Below, piece after piece: positions 34,000 to 44,694 of a stretch of DNA of 64,000 bases; within the stretch, counting starts at the first letter, position 1, and each line of letters starts with the position of its first letter. Made by a program: the position numbers and the translations under genes. The DNA lies in NCBI GenBank assembly GCA_949316235.1, contig OX438744.1, positions 34,840,778 through 34,904,777 on the forward strand, written 5' to 3'. The DNA is from Oegoconia quadripuncta (taxonomy: Eukaryota; Arthropoda; Insecta; Lepidoptera; Autostichidae). The notes beneath the pieces were generated by a model that did not search any database, was not told where the DNA came from, and worked only from the letters and a program-made list of their open reading frames with translations.

Positions 34000-34375
34000 A
34001 AATTTGTTAAATTAGTAATAATAATTTGAGAACAATTAAATTCAATCGCACATTCACACATAAGTATTGAAATTTTACCAAATAACTACCTTTATGATAC
34101 CTTCTCGTGTCTAGCTTTTTATGGTTTATCGCACTTGCAGTTGTTTTTGAGTTGATTTTAGATATAAGATTTTTTTTTGTTTACTTTTAGTTAATGTTTA
34201 AATTTATTCATAGAGTAATAGTAATTAATTCCTTGGTGGCAAATGGTGAAAATCAGCAAATCTGCTGAGTCCCTACCTTTTCATCGTTTGACCTAATTTA
34301 TTAACAATTAATTACTTGTTAAATTAACTTAGTGGTGAATTAATACCTTTTATTTATTATTTATTTATTTATTTC
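34000..34375. repeat. Unnamed repeat N, copy 2 (longer form)
   Basis: This is the reverse-complement partner of 30610-30885. It includes ACACATAAGTATTGAAATTT, TGATACCTTCTCGTGTCTAG and an inner block with AAAATCAGCAAATCTGCTGA that is missing from the other copy. It ends in AATACCTTTTATTTATTATT. Confidence 0.75.
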
Positions 34376-34746
34376 AAGCAATTGTACTACTGACATAAGA
34401 GCGAAATGTGACGCTTTTCGTTGTGAGTACCTATCTAATGATTGAACCATCAAAAATTTGCAAAACAAACGACTTCAGTAAGGTTCTATGCGATATCGCG
34501 TAACAAACAAATAAAAAAATGCAATCGAATTGAGAACTTCCTCCTTGTTTTGCAGTCGGGTAATGGTACTATATGAATACAAATACTTGACTTATTGCTG
34601 AAAATATCAAAATAGCGGTAGACCTATATCCTTAAGGAGGTCTCTCAATTAATGCCGTGTCCTATTCGGAACCGAATTTTGATTAAAATGAGCACCAATC
34701 TGAAGATCCTTTCAAATGAATAAAGAATCGGTTTTGATGGATTTCT

Positions 34747-34948
34747 AAGGTAACAAACTAATATTAAATGTGAAAGTTTGTGTTTGTGTGTTTGTTACCT
34801 TTTAACGCCTAAACAGCTGGACATTTGTGCACTGTTTTTAACCCCCGACTGAAAACTTTAAAAATTAATATAGGTATAAGCAAATTTTTTTATGAAATGT
34901 TCCACGCGATCGAAGTCGCGGGCTACAGCTAGTATTAAAATACGACCG
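34747..34948. mobile_element. Short DNA-transposon-like element
   Basis: It begins CTAATATTAAATGTGAAAGT and ends CGATCGAAGTCGCGGGCTAC then AGCTAGTATTA, edges shared by many small elements in Lepidoptera. No coding sequence. Confidence 0.5.
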
Positions 34949-35589
34949 AATGAATAACCTGCTCCCTTTTTTTAAAAGTCGATGGAAAATACAGTCGAGT
35001 TGCTGAATATACTTAGGTAGGTATTCATTATTTACTTATACCTATATTAACGAAATACCAGAACTGGAAACACGTCCCATCCCTAATAACTTCTTCGTCT
35101 TTGCTACCTACATCCGTATATTACATCTTATATCCCTGTGCCACATTTTGTAATTAATAATGTATGAAAGATGTGATGCTATACATCATTATGACTTACA
35201 ACCACCTCTTTACTTGTACGGTTGCCAAAAAATTGTACACCATAGAATTTAATTTTAATTAATGAGACGCGTTTAAAGAATCCATTAATATGGATTAGTT
35301 GGACGATTTATTACTCTGTGTTGCTTTTATGACAAATGGAATGAGGTTCTTAATTAGTGTTATCACAAAAATGTGTAGTATTTTTAATGTTGCCCGTCTG
35401 ATAAGGTTTTGGAGGGATATAATGCCGTGGGGATTAAATTATCAATGTACATAGGGTTATATACTCCATTCCATGAAACAAGGGTAAATTGTAGTAACTA
35501 ACTAGTTTTTATGTAAAGACACGTCATGTAAATAACTATTAATAGTGATATACATAATAGCAGAGATAAAAGTAAACTTGCTGATGAAC

Positions 35590-35695
35590 AGCCCTAAGTC
35601 ACTAAGTCATTTAAGGGGCAATGTATACGCTTTCATAATAAGGTTCCAGTGGACATTCAAAATTTACCTTTAAATAAATTCAAAATATAATCCTC
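35590..35695 (+). pseudogene. LINE RT C-terminal fragment
   Basis: GGGGCAATGTATACGCTTTC and AATAAGGTTCCAGTGGACAT correspond to the NKVPVD region of the LINE at 11560, followed by NLPLNKFK. It is interrupted shortly before the 35751 element. Confidence 0.6.
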
Positions 35696-35750
35696 CTTTT
35701 TGGGGCTGTCGGGTAAGAATTATGATATATATTTCTGTATTTTAGTAATC

Positions 35751-36220
35751 ATATTGTAACGTGACGGTATTGCGTCTCGTTGTTTTGTTCGGTATAGGTT
35801 ATGTCTCTGAATGTATGGATGGTTAAATCGTTCTCTTGTAAATATTACATTGTTCATACCATTACCACCTTCGAAATTTGCTCCACATCATCCGTGCACC
35901 TCATCCTTTCACCTTCTTCATTGTTCAACTGTATTTTAAGTCTCTTTTATATACTTTTGTATAATTTTTTTTTTTTTCTCTCTTGTAATTTAATTTTTTA
36001 ACGAAGAAATCCTTTCGATTCATTATGATTTCTCAGGATTTCTTCTTCCAGAGCAGGCCGAGTATTATAACGTGACGGTATTGCGTCTCGTTGGTGATTT
36101 TAGTTAGTAATCTTTTTGTTCTTTTTCCTTTTCGTTTCTCTATATTTAAATTCAAATTCCTATTTCGAACTCAGACGGCCGAACAAAACAACGAGACGCA
36201 ATACCGTCACGTTACAATAT
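35751..36220. mobile_element. Element with 42-bp perfect inverted ends and a nested third end
   Basis: Positions 35751-35792 and 36179-36220 are exact reverse complements over 42 bases, starting ATATTGTAACGTGACGG. TGTAACG...CGTTACA flanked by ATAT on both sides fits either a solo LTR (TG...CA ends, 4-bp duplication) or a TIR element. A 26-base copy of the left end lies inside in direct orientation (36068-36093). The interior also has the inverted pair GAAGAAATCCT / AGGATTTCTTC (36003-36045). No protein is encoded. Confidence 0.8.
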
Positions 36221-36221
36221 C

Positions 36222-36320
36222 AGCCACGTCCACGCCTGGAACATAGGCCTCCCCCTTTGATTTCCAGAGCGAGCGATTAGAAGCAGCTTGCATCCAGTAA
36301 ATTCCCGCGACCTTCATTTT
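36222..36320 (-). pseudogene. RTE-type retrotransposon C-terminal fragment
   Basis: The reverse strand reads KVAGIYWMQAASNRSLWKSK then GEAYVPGVDV, matching the last residues of RTE elements (WMQAAQDRSLWKSMEEAYVQQW). It directly abuts the inverted-end element on its left. Confidence 0.75.
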
Positions 36321-36645
36321 AACCGCCTCCGTGACTCAATGTAAACAACATTGGGTTTACGTTTCGGCAGTCGTAGTTTCGATCCCCAGCGGGGTACTCG
36401 GTTTGGTTGGTGGTAGAGCATATTAAATGTCCGCCTGGCTAGCTACCAATATCTTATCTAAATCTGCCGCCAAACAGCAATGTTAATAGCATTGTTGTGT
36501 TCCGGTTGTCAGAGATAAGATAGTCAGTCCCCCAAATTAGATGGGGTTTCCGGGTCAGTACGCTGCCACCTTCGGCCTCATCTTCACTTAACATTAGGTG
36601 TGATTGAGGCTAAGTGCTAACCCGGTGTGGATAAAAAAAAACAAA
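36321..36645 (+). mobile_element. SINE family C, full length
   Basis: Head AACCGCCTCCGTGACTCAAT, body blocks through CACTTAACATTAGGTGTGAT, and an A-rich end. The distance between head and body is shortened by about 12 bases. Confidence 0.87.
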
Positions 36646-36854
36646 AATTTTTTTTTTTGTAGTTCAGTGCTTATAGACCTATGCCATAGTGAGAGTCCAC
36701 GTTTTCAGTAACACCTAAAAGTTGGTAGCTAATTGCTTACGCATTAATGATGGTAATGAAATAAAAATAAATATCACCAGTCCGATGGTAACGTCTTTGC
36801 AGACTCTACCTACATAGAAGAATTTTCAAGGCTAGGTAAAGTAATATTACCTAC

Positions 36855-37000
36855 ATTACATACATACATAAAGCCACGACCTTTACCCCAAATGGGGTGG
36901 TCAGAAATATTCCAAAGATAGCGTTCCAAATATTAAAAGTTAAAGGATATCCACGGCTCACCTTTCGAAATATACAGAATGTTATGTTATATATTTTCCT
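36855..37000. repeat. Dispersed repeat J, copy 1
   Basis: CCACGACCTTTACCCCAAAT, GGGGTGGTCAGAAATATTCC, then ATCCACGGCTCACCTTTCGA. Related copies follow at 37128-37372 and 51790-52045. Confidence 0.6.
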
Positions 37001-37127
37001 TTATTTGATCGGTGTATATCATTTGATAGATAAATTTCAGTTAAACTTAAAAAATAACATACATCATGTCATTCAGATCAGATTGTTAAATAAAATATAT
37101 AAAACAAAAATTACTAAACATTCATTT

Positions 37128-37372
37128 ATAACGTCACGATCGTTATCCCAAATGCGATAGTCATACATATCCCACACATTAGTGTTTGAGTGATCCAAAT
37201 ATTTAAAGTTTAACGCTTAAACAACATCCACGATTCACGTTTCGAAATATACAGAACCTATCGCCGTTGAAACATTCAAATCTAATAGATGTTTTTGGTG
37301 GAAAGTCTCTTACCTTTACGGCACACACGGGAAGAGTTGATTCTAGTCTTTTTTCGTGGCGAAACTACTTAT
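37128..37372. repeat. Dispersed repeat J, copy 2
   Basis: It shares order and wording with 51790-52045: CATATCCCA, AACATCCACG, TTTCGAAATATACAG, GTTGAAACATTCAAATCTA and an ACGGGAAGAG edge. It lies about 130 bases after copy 1. Confidence 0.65.
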
Positions 37373-37487
37373 TACTATAGAAACAATTCCCCAATTCCAA
37401 ACCCAAGCAACCCTGCCGTTATTTATAACCAGTGTACCGCCCGCGGCCTTGCCTGCGTTAGAATAACTTTATCGTGGATATGTTTGG

Positions 37488-37749
37488 AAGTGTCGGTGGC
37501 TCAGCGGTTAAAACGCGGTCTCCCAGTTTAGGAGGTCCGGGTTCAATTCCCAGGCAGGCCATGTACAAATGAGTTTTTAAATCTGCCGCCAAACAGCAAT
37601 ATTTTGTGTTCCGGTTGTCCGAGGTAAGATAGCCAGTCCCCCAAATAAGATGTGGTTTCCGGGTCAGTACGCTACCACCTTCGGCCTCATCTTCACTAAA
37701 CATCAGGTGTGATTGAGGTCAAATGCTAAACCGTTGTCAAAAAAAAAAT
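37488..37749 (+). mobile_element. Chimeric SINE: family D head joined to family C tail
   Basis: The head GTGTCGGTGGCTCAGCGGTT through GGTTCAATTCCCAGGCAGGC is family D. From AAATCTGCCGCCAAACAGCA to the A-rich end the sequence is family C. The junction falls just after TACAAATGAGTTTTTAAAT, a stretch D copies also carry. Confidence 0.85.
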
Positions 37750-37757
37750 ATACCTTT

Positions 37758-37910
37758 AACCACCTCCATGGTTCAATGTAAGCAACACAAGGCTTGCAAA
37801 ACGGAGATCGCAGGTTCGATTACACGCGGGGTACATATTATTAAGTATCGGGTTTAGTTGGTTATTGTTAAATATACGCCTACCTACTACCATCTAATCT
37901 TAAGTTCACC
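37758..37910 (+). mobile_element. SINE family C, decayed 5' part
   Basis: AACCACCTCCATGGTTCAAT, TCGCAGGTTCGATTACACGC and TCGGGTTTAGTTGGTTATTG correspond to the family C head. The 3' half is missing. Confidence 0.7.
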
Positions 37911-38020
37911 GTATAGCAACGAGATTGTTATATTACAGCTGTTTGTGATATATATGAGAAATAAGTTTGACCAGAAGTTGAGTACAAGAAATAAATACTT
38001 GACCTTGACAGCTATATTTA

Positions 38021-38212
38021 GAGATCGCGGGTTCGAATCCCGAAAGAGGCATGTATTTGTATAATGTGTGTGTGTGTACCTGGATGTGTGTACATTGATA
38101 AAAAATGTATATATGCTAAAAAAATGTATTTGTTTAGTAATACAAGCCTAGTTGCATATTGTGGAAGTGGATGGCGTTGTATGTGTGGGCAAGCATATTT
38201 ATATTTATTTAT
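38021..38212 (+). mobile_element. SINE family A, 5'-truncated and decayed
   Basis: It starts at the B box (GCGGGTTCGAATCCCG). The CTCF-like core has decayed to GTGGATGGCGTTG (about 38167-38179). It contains a GT-rich run. Confidence 0.72.
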
Positions 38213-38379
38213 AAAAAAATGTAAATGTAAAGAAAATCTAAAGACTTTTATTGTTTTGTTTCCAGGTATGAACGACATCAATATCATCATAAAGTTTGTA
38301 TAGTTAAATTTTTATACGATTAAATTAAAAATACACCCCGAATACAGAACCTCCTCCTTTTTTGAAGTCGTTTAAAAAA

Positions 38380-38502
38380 GGCCGGCAACGCATCTGTGAC
38401 CCTTTTGGTGTTGCGGGTGTCCATGGGCGGCGGTGATTCCTTTCCATCAAGTGACCCGCATGCTCGTTTGCCGCCCACTCATATAAAAAAAAATTAAAAA
38501 AA
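38380..38502 (+). mobile_element. SINE-like family E, copy 1
   Basis: GGCCGGCAACGCATCTGTGA, CCCTTTTGGTGTTGCGGGTG, GTCCATGGGCGGCGGTGATT, ending in ATATAAAAAAAAA. The reverse complement recurs at 48064-48176. Confidence 0.75.
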
Positions 38503-38753
38503 TGGTGCTATCCTTAGCCTGGATGGGATACCGCTGGAACCGCACTGAATTACATCAGCAAACTTACGTGAGTGCTATAAAATTTGATATGATTTGAACT
38601 ACTTCGACATAGTTCAGAGTTTACCTTGTAAGCACGAATTCTATGGTAACTTGTAACTTAACAAGTTTATTGAAGCTCTGCGTGTTGAAAAGTTTCTTAA
38701 ACATGATAGAGTTCTTACTAGAGTTAGTGGGTAAGTTGGTTTAACTATCGCAC

Positions 38754-39300
38754 TTATGTACACTCAAACTCAAAGCATTTTATTTCAACGTAAGATACAT
38801 GATATAATTTGTTGAATGTCAATTTAAATCTATTGGAAATAAAAATAGGGCTAAGCATTTTTCGGTCAGTCAGTATGTCCAAGCTACCACCGCTTCGGAA
38901 AGGCAAATCATCTGTGGGAAAAGAAGCGGCGCAAGAAACCCACAGGATCATTTTCTTTTCTTTTCTTTTTCATATATAAAAGTATACAACTAATACAATT
39001 TTATAATTTTTGGGAGCTGGGCGAAGTATACCAAGCGTTTTTGTCATTTAGGTAGTCACTAATTTTGTAATAATCTTTTTTTGTTAATGTTGTTTTGACA
39101 TGGTTTTTAAATTGTTTTTCATTTAGATTAATGATATTTTCAGGTATAAGGTTATAAAAGCGTATACAGTGTCCCATAAATGATGTATTAACTTTGCTCA
39201 GTCTGAACATAGGGGTGGCTAATTTGTCCTTATGTCTCAAATTTAAGTTATGCTTATCGCTATTTTTTGGGAATGCAGAAATATTTTTTCGTACGTACAT
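38754..39300 (-). pseudogene. Non-LTR retrotransposon 3' end (RT C-terminus and 3' UTR)
   Basis: The reverse strand from 39300 reads MYVRKNISAFPKNSDKHNLN, RLSKVNTSFMGHCIRFYNLI and KKDYYKISDYLNDKNAW before a stop at 39001. The 3' UTR (38754-39000) holds TTGCGCCGCTTCTTTTCCC on that strand and is shared with 17236-17400. The coding tail is undamaged for 99 codons, so this copy is younger than its relatives at 6102 and 11560. Confidence 0.83.
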
Positions 39301-39367
39301 AATATTCTCGTAAATAAATTGTGAAGTTTTTAACTAACTTTATATGTCTTACAACTAAACTAGATAT

Positions 39368-39813
39368 GGAAACATTACCTGACATTAGGTCACATGACAT
39401 ATGAAATTTTACCTACGAATTTTTTCATTCGTTAATCATAATGTATACCAACTCCTACGATTCTATAGCTATTTCCAAATGTGTTATATATATAAGAATA
39501 TATTTTCAAGGTTTCACATGAAATATTTTTTAATGTCCGAGCTAAATCACATACCTAATAAAAAAAAACTTGAACACTGCTCTTTTCATGAGCTTCCCAT
39601 ATTATTTCTTAGATTCGCAAAAACTTTTATAAAGCGGTTACTTTTAAATATTAACACTGCCTATATTTAACTTAATGTTATCCGATAATACACACAAAGT
39701 TTAGCTAAATTTGGATTTGCCGTTCCCAAAAAAATTTCAAAAATGTTTGTATGGAGAAAACAGTCTTAATGAAATTCTTCACACAAAACGCCAATTTCAT
39801 AGGTAAGGCCCTA
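39368..39813. mobile_element. 430-bp MITE-like repeat (family M), copy 2, reversed
   Basis: It is the reverse complement of 12612-13053, ending CGCCAATTTCATAGGTAAGG at the right. It has one internal deletion relative to copy 1. Confidence 0.7.
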
Positions 39814-40079
39814 ATATTTCACACAAAACAAAACCCCCGAGAATACAAGCGATTATATCATACAGTACCACTAGCATGGCAGGCGCGTTAATTGTATTGT
39901 ATTGTCATTGTGTTCGAAATTATATAACATAAAACATGAAATCAAATTATAAAATATGGAATAACTTATCAATAACTAGGATTAATTTATAAAATTATGG
40001 AATAAATTATAAAACATAGAGTCTAATTGCATAATTGTGTTTTACTTTCCTATGTTACTGTAACTTGAACTTGTAACGA

Positions 40080-40200
40080 AGAGCGGGGACTCCTGGTACA
40101 GGTATTTATTTACTTAATAGGGGTCCTCAACAACTAATTACTGTCGTGAATTATTGTTACGCAATAAATCATTTTCATTTTCATTTTTCATTTTCATCAT
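40080..40200 (+). mobile_element. LINE 3' end with TTTTCA tail
   Basis: AGCGGGGACTCCTGGTACAG followed by TTACGCAATAAATCATTTTC and four further TTTTCA-type units. Short tandem repeat tails are typical of non-LTR elements. No coding part is left. Confidence 0.65.
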
Positions 40201-40696
40201 TATCAAATTACAAAAACATAAAATCTATGTGTTATTATCACTTGTGTGTGCTTATCACAACATTAATCATATTAAAAGTCACCTAACAATACATAAAGTA
40301 ACTAATATTAATTAAATGTTTATGTCGCGCGAAATAATACTTGTCCTGCTCATTCGCTTGCACGAAATATTATTCTTAAATATATTCTATTATATTATTG
40401 AAAATATATTCTATTCCACTCTCACACTGCTACTGTATTGCTAAATAACTTCAAAATGGATTAACCGGTTTCCATCAAACATGGCTGAGGAGCTAATGTT
40501 TAGTTTGAAATAAATAAATAAAATTTAGAAACTATACTTACTATATCATACACCAAAAAACTATATTGAAATCTTAACATCTTAATGATTTAAGCGATTT
40601 TCAGTAAAGAAGGCTTAGAACGTGTCCCCTCGATTAGTTTTTCCTTCCCAAGAAGAAACCTGCTACAGAATTAAAGTAAAGAGTAAAAGGCAAATA

Positions 40697-40991
40697 GCGT
40701 GGCTCAGCAGTTAAGACGCAGTCTCCTAAATTGGAAGGTCCGGTTTCGATTCCCAGGCAGACCATGTACCAATGAGTTTTTAAATTTAATTTAATTACTT
40801 ATGTGTATTTATCCGACTGCTCTTAAACGGTGAAGGAAAACATCGTGAGGAAACCTGTATGCCTTAGAAATAAAAATTCAGAGGCATGTGAAGTCCTCAA
40901 ACCGCTTTGGGCCAGCGTGGTGGACTTTGGCCCTCCCTCATATACAAGGGAAGGCCTGAGTGGGATGTTTACGGGCTGATGATGATAAAAA
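40697..40991 (+). mobile_element. SINE family D, full length
   Basis: The A box TGGCTCAGCAG matches the consensus. The B box has one extra T (GGTTTCGATTCC). The body contains TCTTAAACGGTGAAGGAAAA, ACATCGTGAGGAAACCTG and TGGGCCAGCGTGGTGGACTT. It ends in ATGATGATAAAAAAAA. Confidence 0.87.
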
Positions 40992-41283
40992 AAACCGCAC
41001 TCGATTCGAATACTGTGATACATCCAGACAAATACAGGGCACACACAAGCACACCAAAACTCAAGATATTCAAATATCTTATACAAAAGTAGAATAATTG
41101 GAGAAAGCAAATTAAACCAAAACCTGACTTATCTATTGTTTGTGAAATGGACTAAATCTATTGTAATTGAAGCCTCAAAAATTATTAAAACAACCGACTT
41201 CAGTAACATTCCACTCTCTATTTCCGGAGTGCACCATCAGCTCTTAACCAAATTTATAAACCACCACTCTGAACCCTCCTTTT

Positions 41284-41478
41284 TTGAAATCGGTTAAAAA
41301 CACGCATTCTGCTCCGAAATCTACTGCCACTAAAAGACGTATCTACGATCGCTATCATGCGGAAGGTAGCAGAATGCTGGCAGATATACTTAGCCCTACA
41401 TTTGCTGGATGTATATCCGAACAAATTCAATTAAATCCAAAAAAAATTAGCAACCTATTGTTGTCAATAGGTAGCTAA
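41284..41478 (+). other. Unrecognised short open frame running into a hairpin
   Basis: Sixty-four codons containing ATKRRIYDRYHAEGSRMLAD and FAGCISEQIQLN. No known domain. The last 17 codons lie within the 41428-41497 hairpin. Chance or a decayed element are the simplest readings. Confidence 0.2.
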
Positions 41479-41497
41479 TTTGTTTTGAATTCAATTG
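41428..41497. ncRNA. Near-perfect 33-bp hairpin, pre-miRNA-like
   Basis: Arms 41428-41460 and 41465-41497 pair over 33 positions with four mismatches and a TTGT loop. The central TTAGC.ACCTATTG segment is the most stable part. The size suits an animal microRNA precursor, but the four-base loop is tight, the stem is AT-rich, and a small palindromic element would look the same. Confidence 0.35.
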
Positions 41498-41999
41498 TCG
41501 TTCTGTTAGTGAAAGAATGCTCAGAGTCGAATCAGTAATTCAATATATTAAGTCATACAAGCAAACAATTTCTCCTTTTAATACTAGTGGAGATTGGCAC
41601 TGTTGTTCTTGGCAGAGAAAATAGTATCAACCCATCTCTTCCCGTGGATATCATCGAAACGGCAAAAAGGCATCAGTGTCATTTATTATAATGTAGAACA
41701 CATTTAAATTTTTTGTTGTCCTAATTATTCTAGTTGATTCATAACTCTGTGAGTCAATAGGCTCGCACTATACTACCTACTACAGTTAGAGGTTATTGAC
41801 CGAGCATCCCTGAATATCACGTGACGTTTCGCCACGCCTTGACCTTTGATTAAACTTTGATTGAACGTCTAGTGTCCACTGTATGATTTTCATGAAACTT
41901 CCTTGTGTATATGTATATGTAAGTTGTGGAATGAATCGATGATTTCACCTCAAAGCTTTGACATGGGGTTTCAAGAGTCGGATGAGCAACGCTCTTTAA

Positions 42000-42294
42000 G
42001 GCTGGGAATATACGTCAGATATTTCCATCAGATAGTCGGATCCGAGTTCGGAAGGCGTTGGGGCAATTATTTTGTTTGAATAATCAATGCACGTCCGATC
42101 CGATAGTCGGATACGATAGTCGAATCGGACGTGTATTTTTTTTATGCACAACGCATTGACCTCAATCACACCTGATGTTAAGTGAAGATGAGGTCGAAAG
42201 TGAATGAGGTGTATTGAATGTTCAAACAAAACTATGGCGCCAACGCCTTCCGATAGTCTGATCAGACAGAAAAATCTGACGTATATTCCCAGCC
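42000..42294. mobile_element. PIF/Harbinger-type MITE with TAA duplication, split by a SINE
   Basis: The ends are perfect inverted repeats of 21 bases (GGCTGGGAATATACGTCAGA at the left). TAA flanks both sides (41997-41999 and 42295-42297), the 3-bp duplication expected for Harbinger elements. The inverted similarity continues inward (CGGAAGGCGTTGG against CCAACGCCTTCCG). GATAGTCGGAT repeats inside. A SINE-C fragment (42135-42203) sits within it and must be younger. Confidence 0.82.
42135..42203 (-). mobile_element. SINE family C fragment nested in the Harbinger MITE
   Basis: Oligo-T, ATGCACAACGCATTGAC, CACCTGATGTTAAGTGAAGA and GAGGTCGAAAGTG. This is only the last 70 bases of the SINE, so the insertion was strongly 5'-truncated. 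Confidence 0.8.
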
Positions 42295-42654
42295 TAAAGA
42301 TCTACAAGGCATGAGCAGCTCCTCTGGTATTGCAATGTTCATTGGCATTAGTACCACTCGCCATCAGGTTTAGGTAAAAAATTATGCTTAAACTTAAAAA
42401 GACAGGCAAGTGCGAGTAGAACTCATACCATGAAGGTTCCATATCTAACATCATCCATCATTGAAAAAATAATAACTGACAAACTAAAATATATGCCTAC
42501 TTAGCTACGTAGACTTTCGTAAAATGAAGTCTGTCACATCTACAATTGGAATTCTTGGATTTTAGATGTTTTCTTTAGTTATGCTATGAGATCTTCCTTC
42601 ATGCCAAACCTTCTATGGATGTGCCTTACAAGTTTCACTGAGTCAGCCTTTTAT

Positions 42655-43065
42655 ATTAGGTCCTTACCTATGAAATTAGCGTTTTGTATGAAGAATTTCG
42701 TTAAGATTGTTTTCTCCATACAATCATTTTTGATTCCTTTTTGGGAACGGCAAATCCAAATTTAGCAAAACTTTGCGTGTATTATAGGAAAACACTAAGT
42801 TAAGTATAGGCAGCGTTAATTTTTAAAAGTAACCGCTTTATAAAAATTTCTGCGAATCTAAGAAATAATATGGGAAGCTCATGAAAAGAGCTGTGTTCAA
42901 GTTTTTTTTATTATGTGATTTAGCTCAGACATTAAACAATATTTCATGTGAAACCTTGAAAATATATTCTATTTTCCAAATAAAAAACAAATTTGGAAAT
43001 AGCTATAGAATCGTAGAAGTTGGTAAATTATGATTAACGAAGAAAAAAATCTCCAATTCTCTAAT
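42655..43065. mobile_element. 430-bp MITE-like repeat (family M), copy 3
   Basis: Same orientation as copy 1 and similar over 400 bases (TCCTTACCTATGAAATTAGC, TTTTGGGAACGGCAAATCC, AAAGTAACCGCTTTATAAAA). The right-hand inverted end is lost. Confidence 0.72.
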
Positions 43066-44009
43066 CTAGATCTAATATTTATTATTAAAATGCGCCAGTG
43101 TCTGAGAAAATAGTCTTAAAAGAGAATAGGGTAATCAAACTAATTTCAAGTTTTGTATTAATTCTTTGACACTTAATATATGACACTATTTTACATCGGT
43201 TAATCTTTGACAACTGTGTACAGGGAATAATTTAAATACACAAACAAGTTCTAGAATAACTTAGCGTCTAGACGACATAATGGTACAGTCATCTACATTA
43301 GTGTTACATAAAACTAAAACAACATTCTCCACAGACAATTACATACGTGCTTAGTCTCTCTCTAGTTAATTAAGTACAGACTCAAACCACAAATATTCGC
43401 CAAGTGCAAGTCGGCCTGGTCTCGGGCTGTGAGTCGTACTAACAGATCGAACGCTACGACAGCAGCGCCCTCTACAAGCAACTGCAAAACGGTTTGTCAA
43501 AAGGGCTTCCTTCCTATACAAGTTAAAAAATATAACTTCATACTACTAATAAATTGAAACTCGAAGATGAAGGGATGATTAGTAAACCATCTAGTAAAAT
43601 CATAAAGATGCCTTTTTTTTAAATCGTTTAAAAAAAATTAACACGAAGTATAACATTGCCTACTTCTTTTTGAACCCGTGTTTTACTAAGCTTTCATATG
43701 GCAACACAACTAACTGACTTTGGATTCGTGTTGGTTATTTTTCATTGAGTTATAAATTCATTTAATTTTTATTTTATCAATGACCACTTGTTTAATTACA
43801 CGACTGTATTTGGGCCACCATTACTTTAATCGATAACGAATAGCGAATACGACTGCGCCTAGAGTACTTAGACCTACACTTACCTGGAATTACATGACTT
43901 ACTCGTATCTTATCTTTTGTTTTTTCCTTACATTTCGCTGTAGTTATCTGACGTTGACATGCCGGAGAGAAATTCCCAAAAATAAATAAAACCGGACAGC
44001 ACGTTTTGG
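43066..44009. other. No gene recognised
   Basis: GCAGCGCCCTCTACAAGC at about 43461-43478 holds a half CTCF-like site. No coding sequence. Confidence 0.5.
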
Positions 44010-44035
44010 TATTTAGCGGGCGCCATATTGGATTT
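44010..44035 (+). promoter_or_regulatory. YY1/Pho-like motif in CpG context
   Basis: GCGGGCGCCATATTGG (44016-44031) contains the GCCATNTTG core. No other promoter signal is nearby. Confidence 0.25.
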
Positions 44036-44694
44036 GTTACCATAAAATGTAATCTATGTCACTCTGGAAATTAAGACGAATAGAACTACACCTTGCACTT
44101 CAAAATTGGTGAAGCCGTTTAGGGTACAGGATGTAAACGTAGAATTCTACGTACATACACTCGAAAAAACATTACCCTCCCTTCTGGGACTGTCGGGTAA
44201 CAACTAAAGACTTGCCTAATCTGTCTTCGATTGTACAGCTTAATAAAGTTATTAATCACAGCGTTTTTCAATTGCCTAACTGTTTAAGCCTTTAAATTTT
44301 TACTATCTAAACTGATCTATCACCATAAAATCCGTTTAATTCCAGTAGCTGTGACAAATTCAAGTATCGACCTACCCACAATCAATTTACGGCTTAAAAT
44401 CGGTCAGGTTAATACCTAGATTGATAATAACATAGTGTAGGCAAATCTGGTATTAAAATCCAATCGACCATATATTATCTCATACGGTTACATGGAAATC
44501 CTTTTAACTATAGGAACTATAGTGACCTCTCGTATAGCTATATGGAGCGTAGTACAATTTTAACAGTCTTTTTGGTTAATGCTCTATTAGAGAGCTATAT
44601 CTCTAAATGATATTCTTTATCTACTGATGCGCATAGTAGCTGTTTCGCTGTCTTTCCTTTATCCAGTATCTGCTCGTGCGTACATACATACATA

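Noticed and set aside
37488..37562. tRNA-like sequence with intact boxes
   Set aside because: It is the head of a SINE (family D type) followed by SINE body and tail.
39401..39670. 89-codon forward frame
   Set aside because: It falls inside MITE family M copy 2, and the other copies do not keep the frame.
41996..42229. 77-codon reverse frame
   Set aside because: It lies wholly within the Harbinger MITE and its nested SINE.
43461..43478. Full CTCF site
   Set aside because: Only the 3' half of the consensus (TAGAGGGCGC on the reverse strand) matches; the CCAS half does not.
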